Made by a program: the position numbers and the translations under genes. 64,000 nt of DNA from Lachnospiraceae bacterium Marseille-Q4251 (GTDB lineage Bacteria; Bacillota; Clostridia; Lachnospirales; Lachnospiraceae), in assembly GCA_018223435.1 (NCBI GenBank), contig JAGTTO010000001.1, positions 1,054,001-1,118,000 on the forward strand, in the 5' to 3' direction. Numbering within the stretch: the stretch's first letter is position 1; each line of letters opens with the position of its first letter. The notes beneath the pieces were generated by a model, which was given only the letters and a program-made list of their open reading frames with translations, ran no database searches and was not told the origin of the DNA. Positions 17,461 through 26,527 of the stretch are shown here, piece by piece.

Positions 17461-19044
17461 TTATGATTTGCCAGATTCTTCTTTTCCCCTAAAAACCTTC
17501 CTGATCTTCCCCGGCAGCCACAACAGCGCATGCCCCAGGCGATAGGAATGGGAATTTCGGACTTCTTCCAGGCGTTTTTCCTGCTCTGCTTCCAGTTTTG
17601 CCGTTCTTTGGGCTTCTGCTTTTCTGCACTGTGATACAATGACTTCCCGGTGCGAAGAGAGCCCGGCTTTGTAATGGCGAAGCAGGGTCTCCATCATGAT
17701 CTGACAGTCTTCGGAAGCTTCCATAAAGGTCAGTGTGCCTTCAAAAACCTGTTTCCAGGCAGCTGCATAATCAAAAGATGCAAACTGTTCCACCAGTTTT
17801 CTTGCGTCCTGGCCCATCTTTTTCCTATGTTCGTCATCTTTTAATAAAGAAATCACAGCCTTTGCTGCCCCTTCCACATCTCCCTCCGGCACTGTGATCA
17901 GCCCCTGATCGGTCTTATAGAGTTCCACATAGGGAAGGTCAAAGCAGACTGAGGGCAATCCGTACAGCCTGCTCTCAATATTCGTACAGGGGAAGCCTTC
18001 CACCCGGGAGGTACTGATGCAGACAGCAGCGCTCTGATAAAAGCGTTCCACGTCTTTCTGAAAACCGCACAGCAGAATTTTTTCCTCCATATGAAGCTCT
18101 GCGATCCGATTTTTCAGCTGCCCGGTCAGGGCTTCGTCCCCTTTTCCGACGATCAGAAGCTCGGCCTCCGAAACTTCCTTTATGACTCTTGCCGCAATTT
18201 CCACGGCTGCGGCGGGATTCTTTTCTTCGGAAATTCTTCCCATCCAGAGCATGGAGAAACTGTCCAGGGAAGCCATCTTTTCCCGGCCCACCGAAAGATC
18301 GACCGGGTTCGGCATATAGGTGACACGGATTCCCAGACCCCGGTAAAACTCCACATCGGTTCTCGAGAGTGTCAGCAGGCAGTCGCAGAAGCGATACAGG
18401 AAGGGCATTTTTACAAAGGTCCTGTAGTAGCCTTCCATGGCAAATCGTGAAAAAACGCTGTGCGTACAGACAACAAAAGGAATCCTATGGCCTTTCAGCA
18501 TCATAAGATCCCAGAATAACATATTTCCAAGATAAGCATGATAAACCATAAGGTCTATCTGCTCCTCCTCTATTATTTTCTCCAGCATTTCTGCTCTGGC
18601 CTCATAGTTTCCGCTTCTGATTCCTGCACAGTTCGGAAGCACCAGCCGCTTTACTCCTGCCGGAAGCTCATAATCCTCTGCACTGGGTTCTTCGTCTGTC
18701 AGAAGAACCACTTCATAACCCATAGAACACCAGAGCGGAATCAGCTGTGAGACCACTCGCTGTACCCCGCCATTGGAAAGCCGGTGATAATAGGTTGCAA
18801 TTTTTTTCACCTGGCGGGCGTGAGCCTCTTTCAACCCGGAACGTTCCAGCTGCTCCGCCAGTTCGTCTTCTTTTCCGTAATATTTTTTTTCAAGGAAGCA
18901 GACGACTTCCTTTAATCCATAAATCTGCGTTAAAAGATCATAGCCTGATCCTTTTTCTTTCTGATTCAGCTCTTTTTCCCAGGTATTTACAGCCGTCTCA
19001 AGCGTTTCGTTTTCCATATCGTTTTGAAATTTCAGCAGATCCAT
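17461..19044 (-). CDS. Family-4 glycosyltransferase
   Basis: This 527-residue protein has a GT-B fold. The N-terminal half contains KIATYYHRLSNGGVQRVVSQ. The C-terminal half has FSMLWMGRISEEKNPAAAVE, LLCGFQKDVERFYQSA and the nucleotide-binding CISTSRVEGFPCTNIES, where the E-x7-E motif of GT4 is found (E in VEG and in NIE). The first 85 residues are helical and atypical. The last 60 are charged and helical and end in a basic patch, which may hold it at the membrane. It is a retaining transferase, probably adding a hexose in the cytoplasm. Confidence 0.85.
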   Translation of the reverse strand: MDLLKFQNDMENETLETAVNTWEKELNQKEKGSGYDLLTQIYGLKEVVCFLEKKYYGKEDELAEQLERSGLKEAHARQVKKIATYYHRLSNGGVQRVVSQLIPLWCSMGYEVVLLTDEEPSAEDYELPAGVKRLVLPNCAGIRSGNYEARAEMLEKIIEEEQIDLMVYHAYLGNMLFWDLMMLKGHRIPFVVCTHSVFSRFAMEGYYRTFVKMPFLYRFCDCLLTLSRTDVEFYRGLGIRVTYMPNPVDLSVGREKMASLDSFSMLWMGRISEEKNPAAAVEIAARVIKEVSEAELLIVGKGDEALTGQLKNRIAELHMEEKILLCGFQKDVERFYQSAAVCISTSRVEGFPCTNIESRLYGLPSVCFDLPYVELYKTDQGLITVPEGDVEGAAKAVISLLKDDEHRKKMGQDARKLVEQFASFDYAAAWKQVFEGTLTFMEASEDCQIMMETLLRHYKAGLSSHREVIVSQCRKAEAQRTAKLEAEQEKRLEEVRNSHSYRLGHALLWLPGKIRKVFRGKEESGKS

Positions 19045-19064
19045 AAACTGTTCCTTTCAGGTAC

Positions 19065-20246
19065 TTACCGTCTCAAAATCTTCTTTGCCACCCGTTTCAG
19101 GAAATACTTCCCGCTGGATATCTTTCGTCCCAGCCAGCTCCCAGCACGGTAGCTGAAGGGAAGGAGGACGCTGCCGCCTTTCTGCTCCAAGGCGTTTTTC
19201 AGCCAGGCAAGGGAAGTCTTTCTCTGGGCCTCGATGGCCGCATTCACCGGCGCGTAATCAACAGGCTTTAAGAACTCGTCATTCTTCAGGATATCTTCGG
19301 GGCGCTCCGCATAGCGGTTCCAGAGGTTGAAAGCGCCCAAAAGGGATTCAAAGCGGGAGCTGCCTCTCGCCGGATTTCCGATGGCGATGAAAGGCTTGTT
19401 GAAAAGGATCGCCATACAGGTTCCGTGGAAGGAATCGGTGATGACAAAATCGCTGTTCTTGAAATAGTAAAGCCACTGTTCCACCTGAAGATTCTCGATG
19501 GTATCAGGCAGGTTCAGCTTCTTTTTGTTGGCCGGGAATTTATTGTACCAGCCATCCAGCATGTTGATAAGCTTCCGGTCCAGTTTTTTGGAAACATGAA
19601 GGAGGGCCTCCCGTTTTTCCTGGGTCGGATCCAGGATGTAGGTGGCGATGTAGGGTTCCTTCTCATCCAGACCGCAGTTGTCAGCCAGATCGCCCAGCAC
19701 ATGAGGATCGGCCATGAGCACCGGGTCCAGCACATGGTCTGCCTTCACGCCGAAGACCCGGCGGCAGATATCCACGCCTTCTTTTTCCCGGACAGAAATG
19801 GCGTTCATGCGGCGCATACACTTGACCGCTTTCTCTGTGAAATCCTTCGGCGCCTGAAAATCGCCGCTTCCAAAGGAGGTGGCGTAGGCGATCTTTTTCT
19901 TGTCGTCCCCGGCGAAATCGAGGAAATAGCTGTGGCCGAAGATCTTGGTGACACCGTAGTTCCAGAGCTGGTCAGAGCCGAGAACAAAGGCATCGCAGTA
20001 TTTGTTCAGCTCGCCGATCTCAGACACATGGTAGGACGGGCTGATATCGTAATGCTCCTCCGCAAAACGGATCGAATGGCGGCCTTTCATACGGCCGTCG
20101 TCCGGTTTCAGGCGGGGATAATGTACCATCAGGGTGCTGTAGCCCAATTTCTCAATGGTCTGCTGCAGCGCGTAATAAGTGGCGATGCTGCCGTAGTTGC
20201 AGCCATACCAGACGCCTAAGATTCCCACATCGTAATGATCTTTCAT
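19065..20246 (-). CDS. Polysaccharide pyruvyl transferase family protein (copy A)
   Basis: About 393 residues from ATG 20246. A GTG at 20261 is in frame but less well placed for a ribosome site. The N-terminus reads YDVGILGVWYGCNYGSIATY, followed by VLGSDQLWNYGV and IAYATSFG. The C-terminal half has DFVITDSFHGTCMAILF, the hallmark of the CsaB/WcaK family. Members transfer pyruvate from phosphoenolpyruvate to a sugar as a ketal, but many homologues in glycan loci are untested. It is clearly paralogous to 22634-23854. The adjacent FrhB-type gene is a common companion. Confidence 0.85.
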   Translation of the reverse strand: MKDHYDVGILGVWYGCNYGSIATYYALQQTIEKLGYSTLMVHYPRLKPDDGRMKGRHSIRFAEEHYDISPSYHVSEIGELNKYCDAFVLGSDQLWNYGVTKIFGHSYFLDFAGDDKKKIAYATSFGSGDFQAPKDFTEKAVKCMRRMNAISVREKEGVDICRRVFGVKADHVLDPVLMADPHVLGDLADNCGLDEKEPYIATYILDPTQEKREALLHVSKKLDRKLINMLDGWYNKFPANKKKLNLPDTIENLQVEQWLYYFKNSDFVITDSFHGTCMAILFNKPFIAIGNPARGSSRFESLLGAFNLWNRYAERPEDILKNDEFLKPVDYAPVNAAIEAQRKTSLAWLKNALEQKGGSVLLPFSYRAGSWLGRKISSGKYFLKRVAKKILRR

Positions 20247-20269
20247 ACCTCTAACCTGCACTTTCCTGT

Positions 20270-21493
20270 TTATCGAATTTTCCTCAGAACTTTCTTTGCC
20301 AGCTCTTTTACCGGAGCCGGTGTCAGCTTCTTGATTGTTCCCTTAAGCTTTGCCTTTTTTCGGGCTTTCTGTACCTCTTCCAGGGAGCAGTTTTCAAGGA
20401 CTGCGTCCACCACCACGGAGAGAGGCGCCTGGCCCCGGAGATCAAAGAATCTGGCCCGGTCCGGATGGATTCTGGTCTTTGCCCGGTAGCGGTTGTGCTT
20501 CACGGCAAAATCCACGGGCACCGGTTCGTCGAATTTGAGCTTCGGCTTGATTTCCATCCAGATCCGGTCGGCTTTTTCATTGTTTAAGAGCACCTCTGAA
20601 ACGCCTAAAGGGTCTTTGTAATCCGGATTATATTTTTCCAGTCCCCAGAAATCGCCGATCGTGAAATCGCCCTGGCGGGGCGGAGCCGCGAAATGGCACT
20701 GGGCGCAGGATTCCCGGAGAAACAGAGATTTGTGGAAGCCTTTTTCAAAGGCATCCTCGTTGATATCGCTGATCTCCCGGCTTCCGTCTTTCCGGGTAGC
20801 CAGACAGACCATGCAGTTCTGGCCCGCATCCTTGGTACGGAAGAGAAACTCCTTCAGATCGTCCTTCGGGAAGCGTTCCTTCAAATACTCATTGAACACG
20901 CTCTGAGAGGGAACGCCGTGACAGACGATATCGGCAAGAATCAGCTTCTCCGTATCTGTTCTTCCAAGATATTTTCTCAGGCCCGCATTCTGGCAGGGGG
21001 TTCCCGAGAAAAGCACAGTTTTTCCATTTTTGAGGTCCTGTTTTACCTGGCGGTAGGAGAGGCCTACCCGGCTCTGCACATATTTGGATCGGCGGAGGGC
21101 CGAGAGCTCCTCCATCGAAGTGATCCGCCGGTGCTCGATCTCAAACTCATCGTTGAGGGCCACACCGTAGACCACGCCGCCCCGCTGAAATACATAATCA
21201 GCCAGCAGGGTAAAGATTGCACCGGAGGAGCTGACTTTTCGGATCTCGTCGGCTCCATAGGCGGCCCGGCAGTCCGGTTCTTTCCGGTTCGGCCGGTCGA
21301 TCTCCAGCACCGGGCAGGTCTTTACACACTTTCCGCACTGGATACAGGTGTTTAAGTCCACCTTCGGAAAAACGAAGCCTTCCTTTCCCTCCTCCATGCG
21401 GATGGCATCCACCGGGCAGGCATTGGCGCAGGCGGCACAGCCGCAGCATTCGGACTCCGGCACGACGCGGATATCTTTGATTTCTTCTGACAT
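20270..21493 (-). CDS. FrhB-type iron-sulfur protein (F420 hydrogenase beta-subunit family)
   Basis: About 407 residues from ATG 21493, which has GGGAGG eight bases before it. The frame is open further up to a TTG at 21523. Near the N-terminus are two 4Fe-4S motifs: CCGCAACANACP and CIQCGKCVKTCP. After these come the FrhB N- and C-terminal domains, with KYVQSRVGLSYRQVKQDL, FSGTPCQNAGLRKYLGR, ADIVCHGVPSQSVFNEYLK and CHFAAPPRQGDFTIGDFWG. Related proteins carry flavin and move electrons from ferredoxin. Versions in polysaccharide loci, beside pyruvyl transferases, have no settled function. A redox change of a sugar or of a lipid carrier is possible. Confidence 0.85.
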   Translation of the reverse strand: MSEEIKDIRVVPESECCGCAACANACPVDAIRMEEGKEGFVFPKVDLNTCIQCGKCVKTCPVLEIDRPNRKEPDCRAAYGADEIRKVSSSGAIFTLLADYVFQRGGVVYGVALNDEFEIEHRRITSMEELSALRRSKYVQSRVGLSYRQVKQDLKNGKTVLFSGTPCQNAGLRKYLGRTDTEKLILADIVCHGVPSQSVFNEYLKERFPKDDLKEFLFRTKDAGQNCMVCLATRKDGSREISDINEDAFEKGFHKSLFLRESCAQCHFAAPPRQGDFTIGDFWGLEKYNPDYKDPLGVSEVLLNNEKADRIWMEIKPKLKFDEPVPVDFAVKHNRYRAKTRIHPDRARFFDLRGQAPLSVVVDAVLENCSLEEVQKARKKAKLKGTIKKLTPAPVKELAKKVLRKIR

Positions 21494-21519
21494 TTGATCT
21501 ACCTCCCGGTTTCTATTTC

Positions 21520-22620
21520 TCAATCTAACTCTTCTTTTACCGTCTCAAGGGCTGCTGCGATTACCTTATCCATATCGTAATATTTATAGTTGCCCAGACG
21601 GCCGCCGAAGATCACATTCTTCTCCTGGTCAGCCAGTTCACGGTACTTCGCGAAGAGCTCATTATTCTTCTCGTCGTTGATCGGATAATAGGGCTCGATG
21701 CCCGGCTTCCACTCGGAGGAATACTCTCTGGAAATGATCGTGGTGGGCTGCTTGCCGAACTCAAAGTGCTTGTGCTCGATGATTCTGGTGTAGGGCACCT
21801 CGCGGTCCGTGTAGTTTACTACCGCATTTCCCTGGTAGTTCTCCACATCGAGTTCTTCTGTCTCAAAGCGCACGGTACGGTACTGAAGGGTTCCGAGTTT
21901 GTACTGATAGAACTCGTCGATCATACCGGTGAACAGGGTCTTCCCGGCAATATCCGGATTCTCTTTGATGAAGTCAAAGTAGTCGGTGTTCAGCTTCACA
22001 TCAGCGCCGTCCAGCATTTTCTCAACGATCTTCGTGTAACCGCCCATGGCGATTCCCTGATAACGATCGTTGAAATAGTTGTTGTCGTAGATGAAACGGA
22101 AGGGAAGACGTTTGATGATGAAAGCCGGAAGCTCGGTGCAGGGGCGGCCCCACTGTTTCTCGGTGTAGCCCTTGATCAGCTTCTCGTAAACGTCGCGGCC
22201 TGCCAGGGAGAGAGCCTGCTCCTCCAGGTTTTTCGGCTCGGTGATATGAAGCTCTTTTCTCTGCTCCTCGATCTTGGCCTGGGCCTCGGCGGGTGTGCGG
22301 ATGCCCCAGAGCTTGCTGAAGGTGTTCATATTGAAAGGCAGGTTGTAGAGCTCGTCTTTATAGATAGCAATCGGAGAGTTGATATAGTTGTTGAACTCGG
22401 CGAACTGGTTCACATAGTCCCAGACTTCTTTATTGCTCGTGTGGAAAATATGGGCGCCGTAGCGGTGTACGTTGATGCCGTGTACATTCTCAGTGTAAAC
22501 ATTTCCCGCGATATGGTCTCTCCGGTCGATCACCAGCACGCTTTTTCCTCTTTTTTTCGCTTCATATGTGAAAACCGCGCCAAAAAGACCGGCTCCTACT
22601 ACAAGATAATCGTATTTCAT
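21520..22620 (-). CDS. glf: UDP-galactopyranose mutase
   Basis: This 366-residue flavoprotein starts with the FAD-binding motif YLVVGAGLFGAVFTYEAKKR. It has RDHIAGNVYTENVHGINVHRYGAHIFHTS, written here as two parts, the family signature NVYTENVHGI and YGAHIFHTS. Further on are KQWGRPCTEL and FDVEN-like EELDVENYQGNAVVNYTD. It converts UDP-galactopyranose to UDP-galactofuranose in the cytoplasm when the flavin is reduced. It lies one gene from the GlfT2-like transferase, so galactofuranose is very likely in the final glycan. The length is normal for the family. Confidence 0.96.
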   Translation of the reverse strand: MKYDYLVVGAGLFGAVFTYEAKKRGKSVLVIDRRDHIAGNVYTENVHGINVHRYGAHIFHTSNKEVWDYVNQFAEFNNYINSPIAIYKDELYNLPFNMNTFSKLWGIRTPAEAQAKIEEQRKELHITEPKNLEEQALSLAGRDVYEKLIKGYTEKQWGRPCTELPAFIIKRLPFRFIYDNNYFNDRYQGIAMGGYTKIVEKMLDGADVKLNTDYFDFIKENPDIAGKTLFTGMIDEFYQYKLGTLQYRTVRFETEELDVENYQGNAVVNYTDREVPYTRIIEHKHFEFGKQPTTIISREYSSEWKPGIEPYYPINDEKNNELFAKYRELADQEKNVIFGGRLGNYKYYDMDKVIAAALETVKEELD

Positions 22621-22633
22621 TCCTATTCTCCTC

Positions 22634-23854
22634 TTATTTTCTTCTCGCCAAAGCCTTCAGTTTTGCTTTGGTGTTGTCGCTGATCAGCGGACGCAGCACT
22701 TTATAGAGCTTTAGAAGCGCCTTCATGCCCGGCGATTTCTCGGGCTCCTGGTAGGCCTCGTTCCGTACCGGGGCTTCCAGCTTGTCTTTCAGCCATTTTC
22801 TGGAAGCTTTCCGCTCTTTTTTCAGGATCTCATGGATTTCTCTGTAATCAATGGGTTCCAGAAGATCCGGCCGCTTCTCAATCTCCTCCGCATCGTAGAT
22901 AAAGCGTTTTTCCAGATGAAAAAGACCGGCCAGGGATTCAAACCGCGGCAGCCCTCTGCTGGCGTTTCCGATGCAGATAAAGGGCTTGCCGAACAGAATC
23001 GCGAAGCTCGCTCCGTGGCAAGAATCCGTGATGAGGAAATCGCAGTGGGAAATGTAATAGAGCCAGTCCTCCACCTTAAGATCCTCCACGATGCCGTCGA
23101 GATCCAGGGCTTTTTTGTTTACCTCAAAGTTCTCCGTGTAGCCGTCCAGCATATGGACCATCGGAAGATTTTTCTCCCCGGCCACATAGAGAAGGGCCTC
23201 TCTTTTCGCCTCCGTCGGGTCCAGAATATAGGTGCAGAGGAAAGGTTCCTTCTTGCCCTCCCGCTCTTTCGCTGCCCGGGAAGTTTTCATCAAATCGTCA
23301 AAAATCTTCGGATCTACGGCAAAAACCGGATCCAGCACCCGCTCCGGCACGATGCCGAAGGTATCCCGCATCAGATCCACTGCGCTGCTCTCGCGGACGG
23401 AAATCCCGTCAAAGCGCTCCAACAGGTGTTTCGTCTCCTCGATCGCCTGGGGCGGTGCAAAGAAGCCCGGATGGCCGAAGGAAGCCGCATAGGAAAGCTT
23501 CTTCTTATTGTCCGCCGCAAAATTCAGGAAGAAGGCTCCCTGATATTTTTCACAGATGCCGAAATTCCAGACCTGGTCGGAGCCCATGACAAAGCAGTCC
23601 GCGTAGTCGTTGAGTTTGCCCAGCTCATGGAACCGAAAAACCGGCGTTACCGGGAAATGTTCCCGCTGAAACCGTCTTCCGTCCGTCGTGAACAGGAAAT
23701 CATCCGGTCCGATTCCCGGGCGGTCAATAATCACGGTCCGGTAGCCGTAGGATTCTATCAGGCGGTAAAGGGAATAGTAGGTCATGATACTGCCATAATT
23801 GCTGCTCCACCAGAGCCCAAGGACCGCCACATCGTATTTTGTCGTCTCTCCCAT
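22634..23854 (-). CDS. Polysaccharide pyruvyl transferase family protein (copy B)
   Basis: This 406-residue protein aligns with copy A along its whole length. Compare YDVAVLGLWWSSNYGSIMTY, VMGSDQVWNFGI, LSYAASFG, TYILDPTEAKREALLYV and DFLITDSCHGASFAILFGKP with the equivalents in the copy at 19065-20246. Strong ribosome site GGGGGAG before ATG 23854. The two copies flank glf and the FrhB gene, so the set looks like one functional module duplicated and diverged. The substrate is probably a sugar in the galactofuranose-containing glycan, which is inference. Confidence 0.85.
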   Translation of the reverse strand: MGETTKYDVAVLGLWWSSNYGSIMTYYSLYRLIESYGYRTVIIDRPGIGPDDFLFTTDGRRFQREHFPVTPVFRFHELGKLNDYADCFVMGSDQVWNFGICEKYQGAFFLNFAADNKKKLSYAASFGHPGFFAPPQAIEETKHLLERFDGISVRESSAVDLMRDTFGIVPERVLDPVFAVDPKIFDDLMKTSRAAKEREGKKEPFLCTYILDPTEAKREALLYVAGEKNLPMVHMLDGYTENFEVNKKALDLDGIVEDLKVEDWLYYISHCDFLITDSCHGASFAILFGKPFICIGNASRGLPRFESLAGLFHLEKRFIYDAEEIEKRPDLLEPIDYREIHEILKKERKASRKWLKDKLEAPVRNEAYQEPEKSPGMKALLKLYKVLRPLISDNTKAKLKALARRK

Positions 23855-23877
23855 TTATCTCCCCCGTTTTTTTAAGC

Positions 23878-25701
23878 TTACAGCTCCAGATATTTTCTCC
23901 AGAAATTCATGCTCGTAAGCTCGGTATACCGTTTCGCATAGGTTTCTTTTGCTGCGTCATAATTCTTATCGATAAACCGCCACATCTTGAACAGGCCGAT
24001 GAAGCAGGAAATCATCTTTTTGGCACTCCGCTTCGTCAGGATGCAGTTTCCGTTGGCATCGGTGTAGATCACCTCGGGAACCCGGTACATCTTGTACATG
24101 TTGTTGTAGGGCGGCATCACCAGAACCTTGTCTTTTTTCGCCGGCAGGAAATAGCCGTTCAACGTCAGGATCTGGAAATATTTTTTCACTTTTTTCACAG
24201 CGGCCAGCTGCTCCGGATCGGAAAGGACTTTCCAGTCAAAATCGGACTCCTTCACGCCCTTGTAGCCATAGAACTCCTCTTTCTTCTGTCCCTTGTAATT
24301 CATAGCCGCAATCTCTTTGTGCAGAGGCTCTGCTTCCTGCTGGATGAACCAGTCCATACCCCTGCAGAAATCCTCCACCGCACGGAAGTTCATATCCACA
24401 TAATTATAACGGTAGCGGACGATATTGTTGATGACCCAGCGGGTGAAGATTTTCTTGAACTCCCTGGGGCCGTAGTCCGGATGATGAATTGCGTTTACGA
24501 TGGCCAGATTCCGGATATCGTAATATTCCAGCGGACCCTGCATCTTGTTCTCGAAAGCCTCATGCCAGACGCAGAGACCGTTCATAAAAATGAACTTGCC
24601 ATTTCCGATACGCATACCGTACTCCACGTCGTCTCTGTGGATAAAAAGCGGCAGAGGCAGATTATTTTTATCCAGTGTGCTTAAGGGATAGCAGGTGTAC
24701 CACCAGCCGGTGTACTCTGCCGGTTCCTCTTCTTCCTCGTTCAAAAGCAGATTTTTAAGCTTTCTCATATCCAGATAATGGCGCTGGGCCACGATATTTC
24801 CGCGGTTCCAGCGGGCGCCCAGCTCGTACTGAACGTTGGGCTCGTCGATTCGCATGATGGAGCCGGCCATGACATAGTCCTTGTACTCTTCTTTCAGAAG
24901 GGAGAGGAATACATAGTTCACTTCCAGGCTGTGGGGCTGGATCACCGCATCGTCGTCCATCAGGAGCACATGGCTGATATCCTTTGAACTCTGCATCTTC
25001 ATGGCCTCAATGATGCCTCTCGTAAAACCGCCCACGCCGCCGACGTTCCGGTTCGGATTGATCTGGATATAGGGGCTGTCGCCAATGATTTTCTCCGGAT
25101 CCAGGGTCTTGGCGTTGTCGGAGATCAGCACATAGAGGTGACGGTACAGCGGAGAATCGGGATTTTCAAGAATCGTCTTTTTCAGCACGTTCATGTTCCG
25201 CTCCACATACTCTTCTCTCTTGAAGGTGCAGATATCCACGGCGATATTGACATTCATATTCACCGGCATCCGCACTTCCTCAAAATACTTTCCCTCCCAG
25301 AGGATAGAACCATGGGCATTGGATTTGACGCTGAAAGAATAGATGCCATTATCCTGTCCCTCACCAAAATCGAAAGTAAATACCTTCGGCTCCGCACTGA
25401 GAATGGTCTGCTCTTCCAGAATCTTGGTTTTCACCTGACCCTTGCTCAGCACATGATGCTTCAGAGAAACCGTAAAACTTCCCTGTAGCTTCAGACTCAG
25501 GGAAACGGTCTCAAGGACTGTATATTTTCTCCATTTTCCAATAGAAAAACTGTTAAAGAACGTATTGAAGTCAGCCGCCCCTCCCTTGTGGAAGACCAGA
25601 CTGCCATCCTTCCCTGTCTCTACCAGTTCCTCATCCTTCCGGTAATACAGGAGTTCATCAGTATCAATTGCCTCCGGCAACAACACCTGTTTGATATCCA
25701 T
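23878..25701 (-). CDS. GlfT2-like galactofuranosyltransferase
   Basis: About 607 residues from ATG 25701 (GGAG nine bases upstream). The frame runs on to 25860, but that part overlaps the next ATPase gene and has no ribosome site. An N-terminal beta domain (about 1-150) is followed by a GT-A domain with NPNRNVGGVGGFTRGIIEA, metal site VLLMDDDAVIQPHS, GWWYTCYPL, PLPLFIHRDDVEYGMRI and the metal-binding VWHEAF. These are the motifs and order of mycobacterial GlfT2, a processive UDP-Galf transferase. A helical C-terminal domain completes it. With glf nearby, it most likely builds a galactofuranose stretch. Confidence 0.9.
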   Translation of the reverse strand: MDIKQVLLPEAIDTDELLYYRKDEELVETGKDGSLVFHKGGAADFNTFFNSFSIGKWRKYTVLETVSLSLKLQGSFTVSLKHHVLSKGQVKTKILEEQTILSAEPKVFTFDFGEGQDNGIYSFSVKSNAHGSILWEGKYFEEVRMPVNMNVNIAVDICTFKREEYVERNMNVLKKTILENPDSPLYRHLYVLISDNAKTLDPEKIIGDSPYIQINPNRNVGGVGGFTRGIIEAMKMQSSKDISHVLLMDDDAVIQPHSLEVNYVFLSLLKEEYKDYVMAGSIMRIDEPNVQYELGARWNRGNIVAQRHYLDMRKLKNLLLNEEEEEPAEYTGWWYTCYPLSTLDKNNLPLPLFIHRDDVEYGMRIGNGKFIFMNGLCVWHEAFENKMQGPLEYYDIRNLAIVNAIHHPDYGPREFKKIFTRWVINNIVRYRYNYVDMNFRAVEDFCRGMDWFIQQEAEPLHKEIAAMNYKGQKKEEFYGYKGVKESDFDWKVLSDPEQLAAVKKVKKYFQILTLNGYFLPAKKDKVLVMPPYNNMYKMYRVPEVIYTDANGNCILTKRSAKKMISCFIGLFKMWRFIDKNYDAAKETYAKRYTELTSMNFWRKYLEL

Positions 25702-25732
25702 ACGCTGTTTTTCTCCATTTCTATTTATCAAT

Positions 25733-26515
25733 TCATTCTGTTTTTTTCTTATCCTTCGATTCTTTGACGTCTGCCGCCTCCATGGCCTCGATATATTTCG
25801 CGCAGACCTCTTTTGCCGGACCTGACATGACCGTATCGCCGTGATCCAGCCAGAGGGCATGGGTGCAGAGACTTCTCACCTGCTCGATATTATGGGAAAC
25901 GAAAAGCAGGGTGGTGCCGCCATCCAGAAGCTCTTCCATTCGTTTCATGCATTTCTTACGGAAACGCACGTCTCCCACAGCCAGAACCTCGTCCACGATC
26001 AGGACGTCCGGTTTTACCACCGTTGCCACGGCGAAACCCAAGCGCGCTTTCATACCTGAAGAAAAATTCTTGATCGGGGAATCCAGGAATTTCTCAATTC
26101 CTGCAAACTCCACGATTTCATCGAAATGCTCCGCCATAAATTTCTTGGAATGACCCAGCACCGCGCCGTTCAGATAAATATTTTCCCGGGCTGTCATATT
26201 CGGGTCAAAACCCGCGCCAAGCTCGATCAGAGGTGAAATGCTTCCTCTCACGGTTATGGTTCCCTTATACGGCTTCATGATACCGCTGATTGCCTTTAAA
26301 AGTGTGGATTTTCCTGAACCGTTGATGCCGATCAGCCCCCAGGCCTCTCCCGGACGAATCTTTAAGGAAACGTCCTTTACCGCAAGAAATTCCTGGAACA
26401 TCAGCTGATGCTTCAGAAGACGGATCACATACTCCTTGAGATTGTCCACCTTTTCACTGGCCAGATTGAAGCGGATCGTCACATGGTCCACATCTACAAT
26501 ATATTCTTCACTCAT
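25733..26515 (-). CDS. Wzt/TagH-type polysaccharide ABC exporter ATPase, short form
   Basis: This 260-residue ATPase has Walker A GINGSGKSTLLKAISG, signature NFSSGMKARLGFA and Walker B VLIVDEVLAVGD, plus the long N-terminal stretch before Walker A usual for polysaccharide exporters. It ends soon after the ATPase fold and has no C-terminal glycan-binding domain, unlike the ATPase at 9494-10798. It pairs with the permease 13 bp upstream. Short-form ATPases serve exporters that do not check a modified chain end. Ribosome site GGAGG. Confidence 0.9.
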   Translation of the reverse strand: MSEEYIVDVDHVTIRFNLASEKVDNLKEYVIRLLKHQLMFQEFLAVKDVSLKIRPGEAWGLIGINGSGKSTLLKAISGIMKPYKGTITVRGSISPLIELGAGFDPNMTARENIYLNGAVLGHSKKFMAEHFDEIVEFAGIEKFLDSPIKNFSSGMKARLGFAVATVVKPDVLIVDEVLAVGDVRFRKKCMKRMEELLDGGTTLLFVSHNIEQVRSLCTHALWLDHGDTVMSGPAKEVCAKYIEAMEAADVKESKDKKKTE

Positions 26516-26527
26516 GCTGTTCCTCCG

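Noticed and set aside
25702..25860. Longer N-terminus of the GlfT2-like protein starting at 25860
   Set aside because: It would overlap the ATPase gene by over 100 bp, is very basic and lacks a ribosome site, whereas ATG 25701 has GGAG at good distance.
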